64,000 bases of DNA from Amyelois transitella (GCF_032362555.1 NC_083511.1:12013501-12077500), one strand, 5' to 3'. Counted from the first letter of the stretch, positions 54,389 through 64,000 are shown. A program made the numbers and translations. Notes: generated from the sequence alone by a model not told the origin.

Positions 54389-54396
54389 TATTTAAG
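54389..54396 (+). promoter_or_regulatory. TATA-like box of small-protein gene A
   Basis: TATTTAAG about 100 bp before a first exon whose donor GAGAG/GTGAGT lies at 54498-54499. The expected transcription start is near 54419-54427. Confidence 0.45.
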
Positions 54397-54824
54397 AGTG
54401 GAGTGGCGGCCGGCCATGCCAGACTTCAGCAGATCAGCTCCGTGCAGACACGCGCCCAGATTGTGTTACCGATTGATATCATTAGTCGCTTTGGAGAGGT
54501 GAGTGATTATGGAATCAGAGATTATACGATTTTAACAAAGTGTATTTAAAAAAAATTGGTTCATTGTTGTATACTTTATATAAGTACGCAACAATGATCC
54601 AATTTTTCCATCCATCCAATCTTTCGAAGTAAGACATCAAAGTCCACTGTAAAAAAAATTATAGACAGGCTGAATTGCCTGATGACAAGTTTCCAGCACA
54701 TGCTATCCCAAATCCATTCCCTTGATTGACTTTCCCAACATGTTAATGAAGTGGAGCAAAACATGTTTTTACTTCGCTAAGTACTAGAGCAACATGGAAA
54801 CGTAAAACATACAGAACGTACTAT

Positions 54825-54990
54825 GACTACTTTATCCGTTTAGGGGTAGACGCAGCCATCATTCTCTAAAATATTCGAAGGCCACGTGTAACTAGGCAAG
54901 AAGTTAATTGGATGACTTTTATGATGGAATTCATAATAATATTCAGATAGTGACGTTACGCCTAAAATGAGAATCCCAAGTTTAGAAGTT
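54825..54990 (-). repeat. Degenerate TATG-tailed retroposon in 5' intron of gene A
   Basis: Scattered matches to the family in order (GGGGTAGACGCAGCC, GATAGTGACG, GAGAATCCCAAGTTTA). An old copy. Confidence 0.5.
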
Positions 54991-55028
54991 TTAAATTGAA
55001 ACGTGTTTCTTACATCACCAGGTCTAAG

Positions 55029-55280
55029 ATGAGCTTTTCCGACTTTTTAAATAAAATCCCCGTGGTGGGCCAAGTGAAAGGAGTGTGCCAGTACGCCGTA
55101 GGAGACATTGAAGGAGGATCCAAAGCTCTTTCGGAGTCCACCAAGTCGATGTGCGGCGTGGTCGGAGCGGTGGCGGGCTGCGCCGCGGCCGGCCCGGCCG
55201 GCGGCGTGGCGGGGTACGTGGCCGGAAGCGCTGCGGCCGAAGCTATCGTAAAGATTACTGACCCAAATACAAGGCGATAA
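55029..55280 (+). CDS. Small glycine-zipper-like protein A, unrecognised family
   Basis: 83 residues. The start at 55029 is preceded by an acceptor CACCAG at 55016-55021, so a 5' intron (54499-55020) ends 7 nt before the ATG. The N-terminal half contains FLNKIPVVGQVKGV and YAVGDIEGGSKALSEST. The C-terminal half is a glycine/alanine-rich hydrophobic stretch (GAVAGCAAAGPAGGVAGYVA) of glycine-zipper type, which could insert into or oligomerise at a membrane. No signal peptide is seen. Protein B at 58545-58778 shares the N-terminal half and the intron position. An ATG at 54416 in exon 1 is in frame through the splice and would add 30 residues, but it lies at or before the predicted transcription start. 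An AATAAA lies at 55601. The function is unknown. Confidence 0.7.
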   Translation: MSFSDFLNKIPVVGQVKGVCQYAVGDIEGGSKALSESTKSMCGVVGAVAGCAAAGPAGGVAGYVAGSAAAEAIVKITDPNTRR

Positions 55281-56098
55281 GAAGAAATATTTCAAATCTT
55301 AATTAATCTAACTATATACAAATATACCTTTTTTCAGTTTTTTATAACATAAGATGATATGATATTGTATCTACCCAAGTTAAGGTAACAATTTCTACAA
55401 ATTGTAATTGGTTTTTGATGCTAATGGACAATGTACACTTTCGTTTCCGTCAATTCTGTAGCTAGGATTAAGCAGTCCCAAAAAAACCTCAACGGCGGTT
55501 GAGAAACATATGTGGATTTCACCTTACCTACTTATTTACATTGACCTGAAATTGTAGCTTTACCTTTTTTGTATATCGGGATAAGGGAAAGATATCATCT
55601 AATAAAATAATATAATATCTAATAAAATATGAGAAGGAATATAAAGTGTTTTTCATTTCTAAAATCTATTTATCCCGTGAACTACTGAAATGGTGGTGAT
55701 ATTTTGAACAGAAAGCTTTAGTTGTATGTGTATCATATCAGTCCTCTCTCAGTTATATGACAGAGCTCAAACAGTTGTATCACTCAGAAAAGTCACTGGA
55801 TAGCCCTGGTAGGATTTGAAGCTGTGTCTCCACACGCACTGTTCTATCAATCCAGTGTCAACACCGCGCCGCGGCTCTGGCGTCAACGCTCAACAGTACC
55901 TACGTACCTATTTAAATTTCACGTTATTTCAGAATCCATAAATCAAAGTAAAGGGCAAAATTTATCTCCGTAATATTATTTTGATGTGAAATAACTTTTA
56001 ATCATAAGGATTAATATCATTGTGTAGTATTAATGCTCAAAATGCACCTTTTTATTTACATCTATAAATAATGTCTTAAATGTATTTTAATTTATTTA

Positions 56099-56368
56099 GT
56101 GCCGTGTGGTTCCCGGCACCAATACAAAAAAGAATAGGATCACTCCATCTCTTTCCCATGGATGTCGTAAAAAGCGACGAAGGGATAGGCTTACAAACTT
56201 GGGATTCTTTTTTAGGCGATGGGCTAGCAACCTGTCACTATTTGAATCTCAATTCTATCATTACCTAAGTCAAATAGCTGAACGTGGCCATTCAGCCTTT
56301 TCAAACTTTTGGCTCTGTCTACCCCGCAAGGGACATAGACGTGACCATACGTACATATGTATGTATGT
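56099..56368 (+). repeat. TATG-tailed hairpin-headed retroposon, full length
   Basis: Head GTGCCGTGTGGTTCCCGGCA and tail GTACATATGTATGTATG, with the complete body between. Confidence 0.87.
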
Positions 56369-56384
56369 TTAATGTATTTTCAAC

Positions 56385-56830
56385 TAGAGGCCGCCCGCGA
56401 CTTTGTCCGCGTGGAATCAATCCCGCGGGAACTCCGGGATAAAAAGTAGCCTACCTATATGTTATTCTGGGTCCTACCTACATAATAAATTTCATCGTAA
56501 TCGGTTCAACAAACAAACAACCATACTGACATCCTGATATACTCACAAACTTTCGCATTTATAATATTATTAGCGACCCACCCCGGCTTCGCACGGGTGC
56601 AATGCTGATACTAAATACACTAAAGAAGTCGGCCAGTACCCGCAAGCGCTACTTCCTGTAATTTTAAATCTGTAATATCTTCGAAAATATTCATTGAAAT
56701 CTTGTGCTGCAATCCAAGAGACCATATAGATATAACAATGCACATATATAAGCTATTTAATTGGATAAGGAATAATGCTGTATTGGTTAAAATCGCTTCA
56801 AAATTTGCCATTACTGGTCGTAAAAAGTAA
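56385..56830 (-). mobile_element. Two Helitron fragments, minus orientation
   Basis: On the minus strand, 56575-56385 reads TAATATTATAAATGCGAAAG through CGCGGACAAAGTCGCGGGCG. The second part, 56830-56576, ends GCACCCGTGCGAAGCCGGGG, the end type also seen at 44750. Confidence 0.6.
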
Positions 56831-57764
56831 ATGACAAAAAAAATGTTATTGTGGGATATCCATGAGAGATAGACATATATCTACCTATTACCTGTACCTA
56901 TTTTCTGTAGACCTTTTCAATGCGTACAAATAATTAGAACATTATTTTGATAAATCTCGTAGGGTTCAGCCTGCGTTTGCAAAAATAACAGTATTTTTCC
57001 ACTATTTAATGAATGTTATTATACATATAAACCTTCCTCTTGAATCACTCTATCTATTGAAAAAAAAACCGTATCTGAATCCGGTGCGTGGTTTTAAAGA
57101 TTTAAGCATACAAAGGGACATAGGGACAGAGAAAGCGACTATGTTTTATACTATGTAGTGATTAGGATAGCAGGATAGGATTCAAGGTCAACGGGTACAA
57201 AACTGACGAGCTTGCATGAGGAGTGCATTGAATGTGGATGACGGCAAAGAAGTATGCAGTACAAAGATGAAGACTTTGTGTGACCATACGGCACATACTA
57301 TAGAATAAACACTGGGAGAAATCTAAGTTGTTCCCTAACGTTACAACTGACATTTAAATATCATTTGCATTCGCCACTGTCCACTGATAAAAAATGAACT
57401 AAGAAGATACAGAATATTGTTATATTACTTACATGCAATAGCAGTCTTATCGCAATAAAAAAAATATCGATATCGGAAGACAGTTAATATGCCGACATAC
57501 TTCTCAGCATTCATGGCTAGGAGTGCGTAAGCCTCAACCACTGTAATTAAATAGGTACTGATACAATTTAATACTGATCACATACGACATCGGCCTCACA
57601 AACTTATTGCCATGGATGTTGTGAAGGCAACTAAGGGATAGGCTCATCAACTTGGGATTCCTCTTTTAGGGGACGGGCTAGTATAGTATATAGAACTTAA
57701 GTTATGTTTTCCATTTAGACAATGGGCTACTTGTTAATGCTAATGGGGACTTGTCACTTTTCGA

Positions 57765-58021
57765 ATAAATAAATAAAATAAATAAATATATAAGGGACAA
57801 ATTACACAAATTGAGTTAGCCTCGAAGTAAGTTCGAGACTTGTGTTACGAGATACTAACTCAACGATACTATATTTTATAATAAATACTTATATAGATAA
57901 ATATCCAAGACCCAGGCCAATCAGAGAAAGTTCGTTTCTCATCATGCCCTGGCCGGGATTCGAACCCGGGACCTCCGGTGTCACAGACAAGCGCACTACC
58001 GCTGCGCCACAGAGGCCGTCA
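57765..58021 (-). mobile_element. Full-length tRNA-derived SINE
   Basis: The same family and orientation as 8717-8978, with tRNA head at 58021, GGTTCGAATCC B box and (ATTT)n tail at about 57765-57790. Confidence 0.88.
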
Positions 58022-58490
58022 AGAATATCTATTTCATCATTAGCCATGCAGCTGATCGAGGCCTTTCACAGTTTTAGTCTACCAACCGTTGTAGACCAAC
58101 TGTATTGTATACTCAAAAAGCCGAAAGACTCAACTCATACGTGCACATGGGATAAAAAAAATCCATCGAGCTGGGTCTCACGTCTGGGAAAACACGTACT
58201 AATAAAAATTCCTTTTCTCACTTTAGATTATATCTGCGTCGCCCGCGCAGAACTGTTGGTTCAATAGTTGTCAGCGTGTTACCTATCTCATTAGTGATCT
58301 AGGTTCGATTCACAACTATATTATATAGGTACAAATTTATTTAGTGCTTGGTAAATAAATATTTTTTGTATGCATTGACAAAAAAATTTTTGCCAATTAT
58401 CGGATGTCATTTGAATAATTGGTCGGTAATATATCGTACTGAAAGAATAATTAGTTAGAAAAATAAATTGTTAAGATTAGACCCAATTCA

Positions 58491-58496
58491 TTTATT
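58491..58496 (-). terminator. Poly(A) signal of small-protein gene B
   Basis: AATAAA on the minus strand, 49 nt past the stop codon at 58545-58547. Confidence 0.6.
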
Positions 58497-58544
58497 TTTC
58501 TCAATAAAATAGGTAAAACTTAGGCACTCCAACAAAGTTCCATT

Positions 58545-58778
58545 TTACTTTTTAATTGCCAACACCATAGTTCCGGAGCTTCCAGTTCCTGTCGGGTTGC
58601 CCGCGCCCGGGAAGCAGCCGCCGGGGGCCCCGCCGCCGTGGCGCACGCCAGGGACTAATTCGGTGGACTTGGCGATCGCCTTGTTCCCTCCTTCAATGTC
58701 CCCGACGGTGTAGTGAATTGCTGCCTTCGCAGCTCTTACTACAGGAGTCGAATCCAGGAGGTTAGATATAAAATTCAT
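58545..58778 (-). CDS. Small protein B, diverged paralogue of protein A
   Basis: 77 residues. The start codon is 8 nt inside an exon that begins at 58786 after a strong acceptor (T-rich run plus CAG), mirroring gene A. Residues 1-41 align with protein A: PVV, then K, Y, VGDIEGG, KA and ST coincide, about half of positions. The second half (GGGAPGGCFPGAGNPTGTG) is glycine-rich but polar and lacks the hydrophobic zipper. Another frame of the same DNA reads CATAAGPPAA, closer to protein A's GCAAAGPAGG. This suggests an old frameshift, or an unrelated tail. No signal peptide or known domain. The function is unknown. Confidence 0.62.
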   Translation of the reverse strand: MNFISNLLDSTPVVRAAKAAIHYTVGDIEGGNKAIAKSTELVPGVRHGGGAPGGCFPGAGNPTGTGSSGTMVLAIKK

Positions 58779-59385
58779 TGTATTATCTGAAAAAAAAATA
58801 TATTTAGGTAAATACTCCGTGTGGCGTATAGATATCACGTCGGGTAACGGAAGGAGAAAAGAGTAGAGAAATAATCAAATTTGAAATACTATATTATGGA
58901 AATAAAATAAAAATATTGGACAACAAAAATTATATCCGACATTTTTTCTTAACTCTCAAAACCATGACAACCGTTGCTATGGCGTACATAAAGAAGGTTG
59001 CCCACACTCCGTATGGTTGCGAAGGTTTGACTGGAGTCGCTTCGTGTGAAAACCTGACTTACTCCAGTTGACAGTCCAGTCATTGGCTTATCCTGCTCCA
59101 GATCAGTAAAAATGCAGTCGGGACTAACGACTAAACTAAATATACCTACTCACTTTAACTACCTTCCTACTTATCTCTAGTGGATGCAACTCGGATGCCC
59201 AATTTATTTTAACACAAAAGAGCATTATATTTTATAACGATGTTCTTACACACATTATTATTATGAAGGACACTTACTTGTTTACTGAGTTTACCAAAAT
59301 AGCACAAAAAATATGTTCATGGAGTTACGTGTCTTTTAGAGAGTACCGCTGGGAATAATATATCAGTAGCGGCACACGAACATTG

Positions 59386-59393
59386 TTTATATA
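59386..59393 (-). promoter_or_regulatory. TATA-like box, possible promoter of gene B
   Basis: TATATAAA on the minus strand, about 600 bp upstream of the coding exon of gene B. A donor-like GCG/GTACTC lies at 59346-59347, so exon 1 would be very short. Assignment to gene B is inference. Confidence 0.3.
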
Positions 59394-59854
59394 CCTTCTA
59401 ATGCGGGGGTTCCGAACTGAATGGCCAGTAGTGTTGCTGGCAGCAGAGGAGAATAAAATCCCCAAAATTTGGGAGAATTTTGTGGAGACTGGCACAAAAT
59501 ATAACATCGTGATCAAAGTATCCGGTCTTTCCATTTACCAAAGTTTGAATTATTACCTTAATAAATACTAAAAACAATACTCGTATCAAATGTCTCCTTC
59601 GTGAAGCCGCGGAGAATAGCAACACCGACGGCGACCTGCGCGGGAAGTTTGTATTTATTTTAACTTTAAAATCATACATCTGAGTATCCTATCAATATTT
59701 CACGTGATTCATTCCGATGGGTAAATTCCGTAAATGATTTGGATGAAATATAACGTGAATACAGTTTATAGGTACCACATCATAAAGACAAAAGATTTTA
59801 TATGTATTGTTAGCCGCAAGAAATCAATCGGTTCAAGACATCATTATTTTTCAC

Positions 59855-60290
59855 TCATACATACATATAATCACTTCAATATCCCTTGCGGGGTTGACAG
59901 AGCCAGCAATCGTGAAAGACCAATTGGACACGTTCAGTTGTTAGGCTTAATGATAGAATTAGTGCAGTTTGTTACCGCTTCTTCTGCACTGACGCCTTGG
60001 AAGCGGCAGTAAACTTAGTTTTTAAGTAATTTATTTGACGTCAACCAAGTTGTTAAACCACACGACAATTATTAAGCGATATAATAATATCCTATAATAA
60101 TGAATAAAAATTTTGAATTTGAATTTGAATTTGAATTGTGATTCCAATAGTGATAGGTTGCTAGCCCATCGCCTAAGAGAAGAATCCCAAGTTTGTAAGC
60201 CCATCCCTTAGTCGCCTTTTACGACATCCATGGGAAAGAGATGGAGTGGTCTTATTCTTTTTGAAATTGTTGCCTGGAACCCACGGCACT
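59855..60290 (-). repeat. TATG-tailed retroposon split by a SINE-like insertion
   Basis: The host copy runs 59855-59960 and resumes at about 60138-60290. The insert (59961-60137) starts AGTGCAGTTTGTTACCGCTT and ends in TTTGAATTTGAATTTGAATT, a repeated TTTGAA tail. GAATT occurs at both junctions. Confidence 0.75.
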
Positions 60291-62173
60291 TTCACTCGGA
60301 CTTGAGAAATACTAAAAAACATACCAGATTTATGATGTTTTATTACTAGGGCTAGGCCTTTTAGGCCTTTCTTGTTTCTTCTTCAAGGGACAAGAGCCAC
60401 TTACTTTAAACAATACTTGGAGACTTTCTAATTTTTGATGTTTTATTAGGTACTTAAAACTGGGATTGTATCTTCTTAGACTTGCCTGCATGGGCTAGTA
60501 TCTTTTGCCTCCTCAATAAAACGAGCGAATGAACCAGAATAAAAAAAGACATTTTTTTTTTGTGATAAGGTTTAAAGTTTATGTGAAGTTTATAATGTTT
60601 GCTGATGATTAAATAGTTTAAAATAAATTTTAATCTTCTAACAATTCAGAAGTGCGATTATAATTCACGATCACAGAGGATAATAATGTACTTTCATTGG
60701 TGAAAAATCATAATTATAAGCTTGTTTTCGCACGTATGGATGTGTGTATTTATCCTTTTAAAAATTTTGTATATTTGAAAAGTACTTCGGTACTTAACGG
60801 ACAAGTTGCGAAATGTCGTTTTACGTTGTTGGTGAAAACATTTAGCTTTGGGATTGCTGGACACACCGTCGATCAGCCCAACGGTCAAGGAATGCACTGC
60901 GCGAGTAGTACAGCGACACCTCAGCTCTACACCTGCATCTTGGCTTTTGTTCCTGCTTGTTGGTGAGCTGCATTTACTTTTTTTTCTATCAGTACATTGA
61001 CAGTCAAGTGTTGAAGTGAGCGTTAATACTGTGTAAAGATACACTTGATGACTATCTGTGTAAACAGGTACATTTGGTGACTCTTTATAAACAGCTTTAA
61101 CTTTATATAATTATAATATTTGGAACTTCTTTGGTCAGAGTGTCGGAAAGGGTGCGCACTTCTTTGGGACTGGGGAAAATTTCGCACTATTAATTAAATT
61201 AAATATTTTTTGCCCTATTAAGTCCTATTTTTTATGATGCCAGGGCTTAGGTATGACCAAAAGCATACCTTAAGGTCATATGAACTTTTGCGCTGCATGC
61301 GATATTTTCGGAGTATACCCTAACCATTTCTTTCTTTCTTTTCTTACTTTCAAACTTAATTTCTTCTTAATTCAGATGTGTGAGCAAATTAAAAAAACTT
61401 TTTATTGCAATTAGTGAAAGTACATACACTTAAATATATTGACTATTTCTTGTGAAAATTTTGGTAGGTTTTAAAGATATGAAGGTCATTCAAAACATAA
61501 GAAATGTAGTCTTAGCAGTTTTAGCTTAAGTTCTGCTTCATATGACAGAGCCAAGAAATAGTATAAAAGAAATTAAGTGGATAAGGAACAATGTGTAATT
61601 GCTTTGGAGGGTTTATACCTATACATATACAGACAGATAAAAATTCTAAAAATAGTCACGTTACCTACCTAGTTCCTAGATAGTCCTTAAGTGAATCCTC
61701 ATTTACATTTTTCTTTAATACCTATCTCCCATGTAAGTACAAAGTTCAGACATAGGACCTACCTAATTAGGTAGCAGATATACCTAATCATAGTATGATT
61801 GAGTTGAAGTGCCTTCTTTATAACACAAGTTAAACTTAGTTTAGGGCTAGCACAATCTGTAATTGTTAAATATATTTATTTATGAATCCAATTTCTTTGG
61901 TCTTTAGAATAAATTAATATTGGATTACGATATGAGTACTGACACATGTGTAGCTAGTCTGCACTCACACAGGTATCTCTTGTTGCTGAGAATAGCTGCT
62001 GTTTACACACGCCCGCCTACTGACGGCGCTCGCGGAATCCCCCAAACATGTTTTCTGTGGCTCGTGTGCGTTATCAATTGACTGTAACAGATAAGGAATA
62101 CCAAACCACTTGTGATTTAATTAAATAATACAATACAAATTATCTTTACTGCCCATAAAATTTTCATAAAATT

Positions 62174-62429
62174 GTCCTGTGTGGTTCTTCATCAATAGAA
62201 AAAAAAATAGGACTACTCCAATTATTTGCTATGCATGTCATAAAAGGCAACTAAGGGAAAGGCTTATAAACTTGGAAATCTTTTAGGCGATGAGCTTACA
62301 ACCTGTCACTATTTGAATCTTAATTCTATCATTAAGCCAAATAGCTGAAAGTGGCCTATCAGTCTTTTCAAAACTGTTGGCTCTGCCTACCCCGCAAGGG
62401 ATATAGACGTGCTTTTAAGTATGTATGTA
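62174..62429 (+). repeat. TATG-tailed retroposon with decayed head
   Basis: Full-length body with a mutated head (TGTGTGGTTCTTCAT) and the tail AGTATGTATGTAG. Confidence 0.8.
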
Positions 62430-62648
62430 GTAGAAACATTCATGAAAAAAAACCTATTTTGAGCAAATGCACATTAATCGCTAAGCAGTCTGTGCCAGCT
62501 GACTTTTATATATTGTTTTAACCTTTATATATTGTTGTAAAAATATATTGTTTCATGAAGGGTATGCCGATTGATATGACTCAAAGGCCACGCTGAGCTG
62601 GATTACGTAATCACATTTTTAGACTCATGGTCAAAGATTTTGTTCCAG

Positions 62649-62801
62649 GACCCAGAGGACTGGAAATACGTGGCGATGGTTCTAGACCGGCTGTTCCTGT
62701 GGATCTTCACGCTGGCGGCGGTGGTGGGGTCGGCCGGCATCATGCTGCAGCCCGACCCTGGCCCGCATCCGACGAGGCGATGCGACCTATCCATATATTG
62801 A
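62649..62801 (+). CDS. Terminal exon of nicotinic acetylcholine receptor alpha-type subunit
   Basis: After an acceptor TTTGTTCCAG the exon reads 50 codons plus a stop. It opens [20 protein letters not shown], the conserved sequence leading into the fourth membrane helix of pentameric acetylcholine receptor subunits. It continues with a hydrophobic helix to about residue 34, then a short unusual tail [34 protein letters not shown] is typical of insect alpha1-4-type subunits rather than alpha5-7. The exon is phase 0 at its start. A poly(A) signal AATAAA lies at 62916-62921. No other exon of such a gene was recognised on the plus strand of this window, so it is either far from its partners or an orphan copy. 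Confidence 0.82.
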   Translation, partial: DPEDWKYVAMVLDRLFLWIFTLAAVVGSAGIMLQPDPGPHPTRRCDLSIY

Positions 62802-63100
62802 GTCAAGATACTCTTTATTGTGTAATTTTACTATATTGTAAATAATATACAGACTATACTTTTTACGACGAGCGATGCTATTAAGAATGAGTCGAATTTC
62901 TTTTGATAAAGACGAAATAAATCGATTGTTTATATCACCGGCTTTTCTTTTTAATTTATATTTATGTAAATACAAAAACTATTAAACAGCTTTCACTTGA
63001 GTCGCAAGCATATTTAGTATCCATAAACCTTTTCACTCTTTTCGGTAAAAGACGTATGTATGTATGTCAAAAATAAAAATATTATTTTGTTGACATAAAT

Positions 63101-63540
63101 ACATACTTACGTCACGTCTATATCCCTTGCGGGGTAAACAGACTCCAAAGTCATGAAAAACAGAAAGGCCACGTTCAGCTGTTTGAATCAATGATAGAAC
63201 TGAGATTCAAATACGAGTAGTTACAAGTTGTTTTTGTAATAGTGCCGTGTGGTTCCCGGCACTATTACAAAAAAGAATAGGACCACTCCATCTCTTTCCC
63301 ATGGATGTCGTAAAAGGCGATTAAGGGATAGGCTTATAAACTTAGGATTCCTCTTTTAGGCGATGGGCTAGCAACCTGTCACTATTTGAATCTCGGTTCT
63401 ATCATTAAGCCAAATAGCTGAACGTGGCCATTCAGTCTTTTCAAGACTGTTGGCTCTGTCTACCCCGCAAGGGATATAGACGTGACCATATGTATGTATG
63501 TATGTATGTATGTAGTTACAAGTTGCTAGCCCATCTCATG
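63101..63540 (-). repeat. TATG-tailed retroposon interrupted by a second copy
   Basis: A minus-strand host copy runs from the (CATA) region at 63101 to 63230 and resumes at 63526. Between them is a plus-strand copy, 63231-63512. Confidence 0.8.
63231..63512 (+). mobile_element. TATG-tailed retroposon with complete 17-bp terminal hairpin and 13-bp target duplication
   Basis: Positions 63231-63247 (TTTTTGTAATAGTGCCG) are perfectly complementary to 63257-63273, with a 9-nt loop. The body is standard and the tail is a (TATG)n run. The duplication TAGTTACAAGTTG is at 63218-63230 and 63513-63525. A 13-bp duplication and a simple-repeat tail fit target-primed reverse transcription by a LINE. Confidence 0.88.
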
Positions 63541-63746
63541 TACATCATCATCCTGGAACATCTTCAAACAATTTACGTAATTTAATTTAAAAAATTACGT
63601 ATTTAAGCACACTGAAGTCTGAAGGCAAACAAATTGACAAAACAAATAGTTCACGACCACTGATTACTAGATGGCACTGTGATCAAAGTAACATGCGGTG
63701 TGGTTTCACGTTCAATAGAATCTAAAGAAACAAAATTTCCCGGGTG

Positions 63747-64000
63747 GGCGGGTTAGGTTGAAGGCGGGTTAGGTTGAAGGCGGGTTAGGTTGAAGGCGGG
63801 TTAGGTTGAAGGCGGGTTAGGTTGAAGGCGGGTTAGGTTGAAGGCGGGTTAGGTTGAAGGCGGGTTAGGTTGAAGGCGGGTTAGGTTGAAGGCGGGTTAG
63901 GTTGAAGGCGGGTTAGGTTGAAGGCGGGTTAGGTTGAAGGCGGGTTAGGTTGAAGGCGGGTTAGGTTGAAGGCGGGTTAGGTTGAAGGCGGGTTAGGTTG
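63747..64000. repeat. 16-bp minisatellite containing TTAGG
   Basis: The unit GGCGGGTTAGGTTGAA repeats about 16 times with no visible variation and runs off the window. The unit contains TTAGG, the insect telomere pentamer, but the array is not a telomere repeat. Confidence 0.95.

Larger units (their letters stand above)
55281..57764. other. Intergenic, repeat-filled
   Basis: No gene was recognised. It contains a retroposon at 56099-56368, Helitron pieces at 56385-56575 and 56576-56830, and a retroposon scrap at 57597-57670. The rest is AT-rich unique sequence. Confidence 0.6.
58779..62648. other. Upstream region of gene B and intergenic sequence
   Basis: It includes the probable 5' intron and promoter of gene B, a nested retroposon at 59855-60290, a GC-rich patch at 60843-60960 that resembles an exon by its splice sites but matches nothing, and a full retroposon at 62174-62429. 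No acetylcholine receptor exon other than the terminal one was found. Confidence 0.5.

Noticed and set aside
54996-55028. Start codon at 54996 for small protein A
   Set aside because: It lies inside the intron upstream of the acceptor at 55020-55021, so it should not be in the mature mRNA.
60843-60960. Upstream exon joined to the acetylcholine receptor terminal exon
   Set aside because: The donor leaves one extra base (phase 1) while the terminal exon needs phase 0, so joining breaks the TM4 frame.
62627-62845. Open frame starting at 62627 through the acetylcholine receptor exon
   Set aside because: It is in another frame. The frame after the acceptor at 62648 gives the conserved DPEDWKYV sequence.
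63747-64000. CRISPR array or telomere tract
   Set aside because: There are no spacers between units, and the 16-bp unit is not the TTAGG telomere repeat. It is a minisatellite in a eukaryotic genome.

Overview
The window looks like nuclear DNA of a lepidopteran (moth or butterfly). Introns are AT-rich, coding exons are extremely GC-rich, and the sequence is full of moth-type repeats: about twenty copies of a hairpin-headed, (TATG)n-tailed retroposon, tRNA-derived SINEs, Helitron relics ending in CTAG, hAT and Tc1/mariner elements, LINE remnants and BEL/Pao elements. All exon boundaries were read by eye from GT/AG sites and frame continuity. Each long model closes without a frame break, which is the main support for it.

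Layout, left to right. (1) Positions 829-3310, plus strand: a five-exon, four-membrane-segment tetraspanin-like protein of 240 residues. (2) Positions 6804-15712, minus strand: a 13-exon major-facilitator protein of 698 residues resembling MFSD6. (3) Positions 17380-28094, minus strand: an 18-exon kainate-type ionotropic glutamate receptor of 931 residues. (4) Positions 29614-50599, minus strand: a 14-exon metabotropic glutamate receptor of 922 residues. Its introns carry two young BEL/Pao elements that both lack reverse transcriptase, a Tc1/mariner copy, a hAT-type element and LINE pieces. (5) Positions 54389-58786: two unrecognised small proteins of 83 and 77 residues, on opposite strands. 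They share an N-terminal half and an intron placed 7-8 nt before the start codon. (6) Positions 62649-62801, plus strand: one terminal exon of a nicotinic acetylcholine receptor alpha-type subunit, with no partner exon found in the window. (7) From 63747 to the edge: a uniform 16-bp minisatellite carrying TTAGG.

Three of the genes encode neurotransmitter receptors or a part of one. The ionotropic and metabotropic glutamate receptors are on the same strand, about 1.5 kb apart. Their ligand-contact positions look intact, so both are predicted to be glutamate-responsive. The ionotropic receptor has leucine where Q or R normally sits in the pore. The most novel items are the small-protein pair, the orphan acetylcholine-receptor exon, a retroposon copy that preserves a snap-back cDNA extension, and a 24-bp perfect hairpin beside a splice acceptor of the metabotropic receptor.
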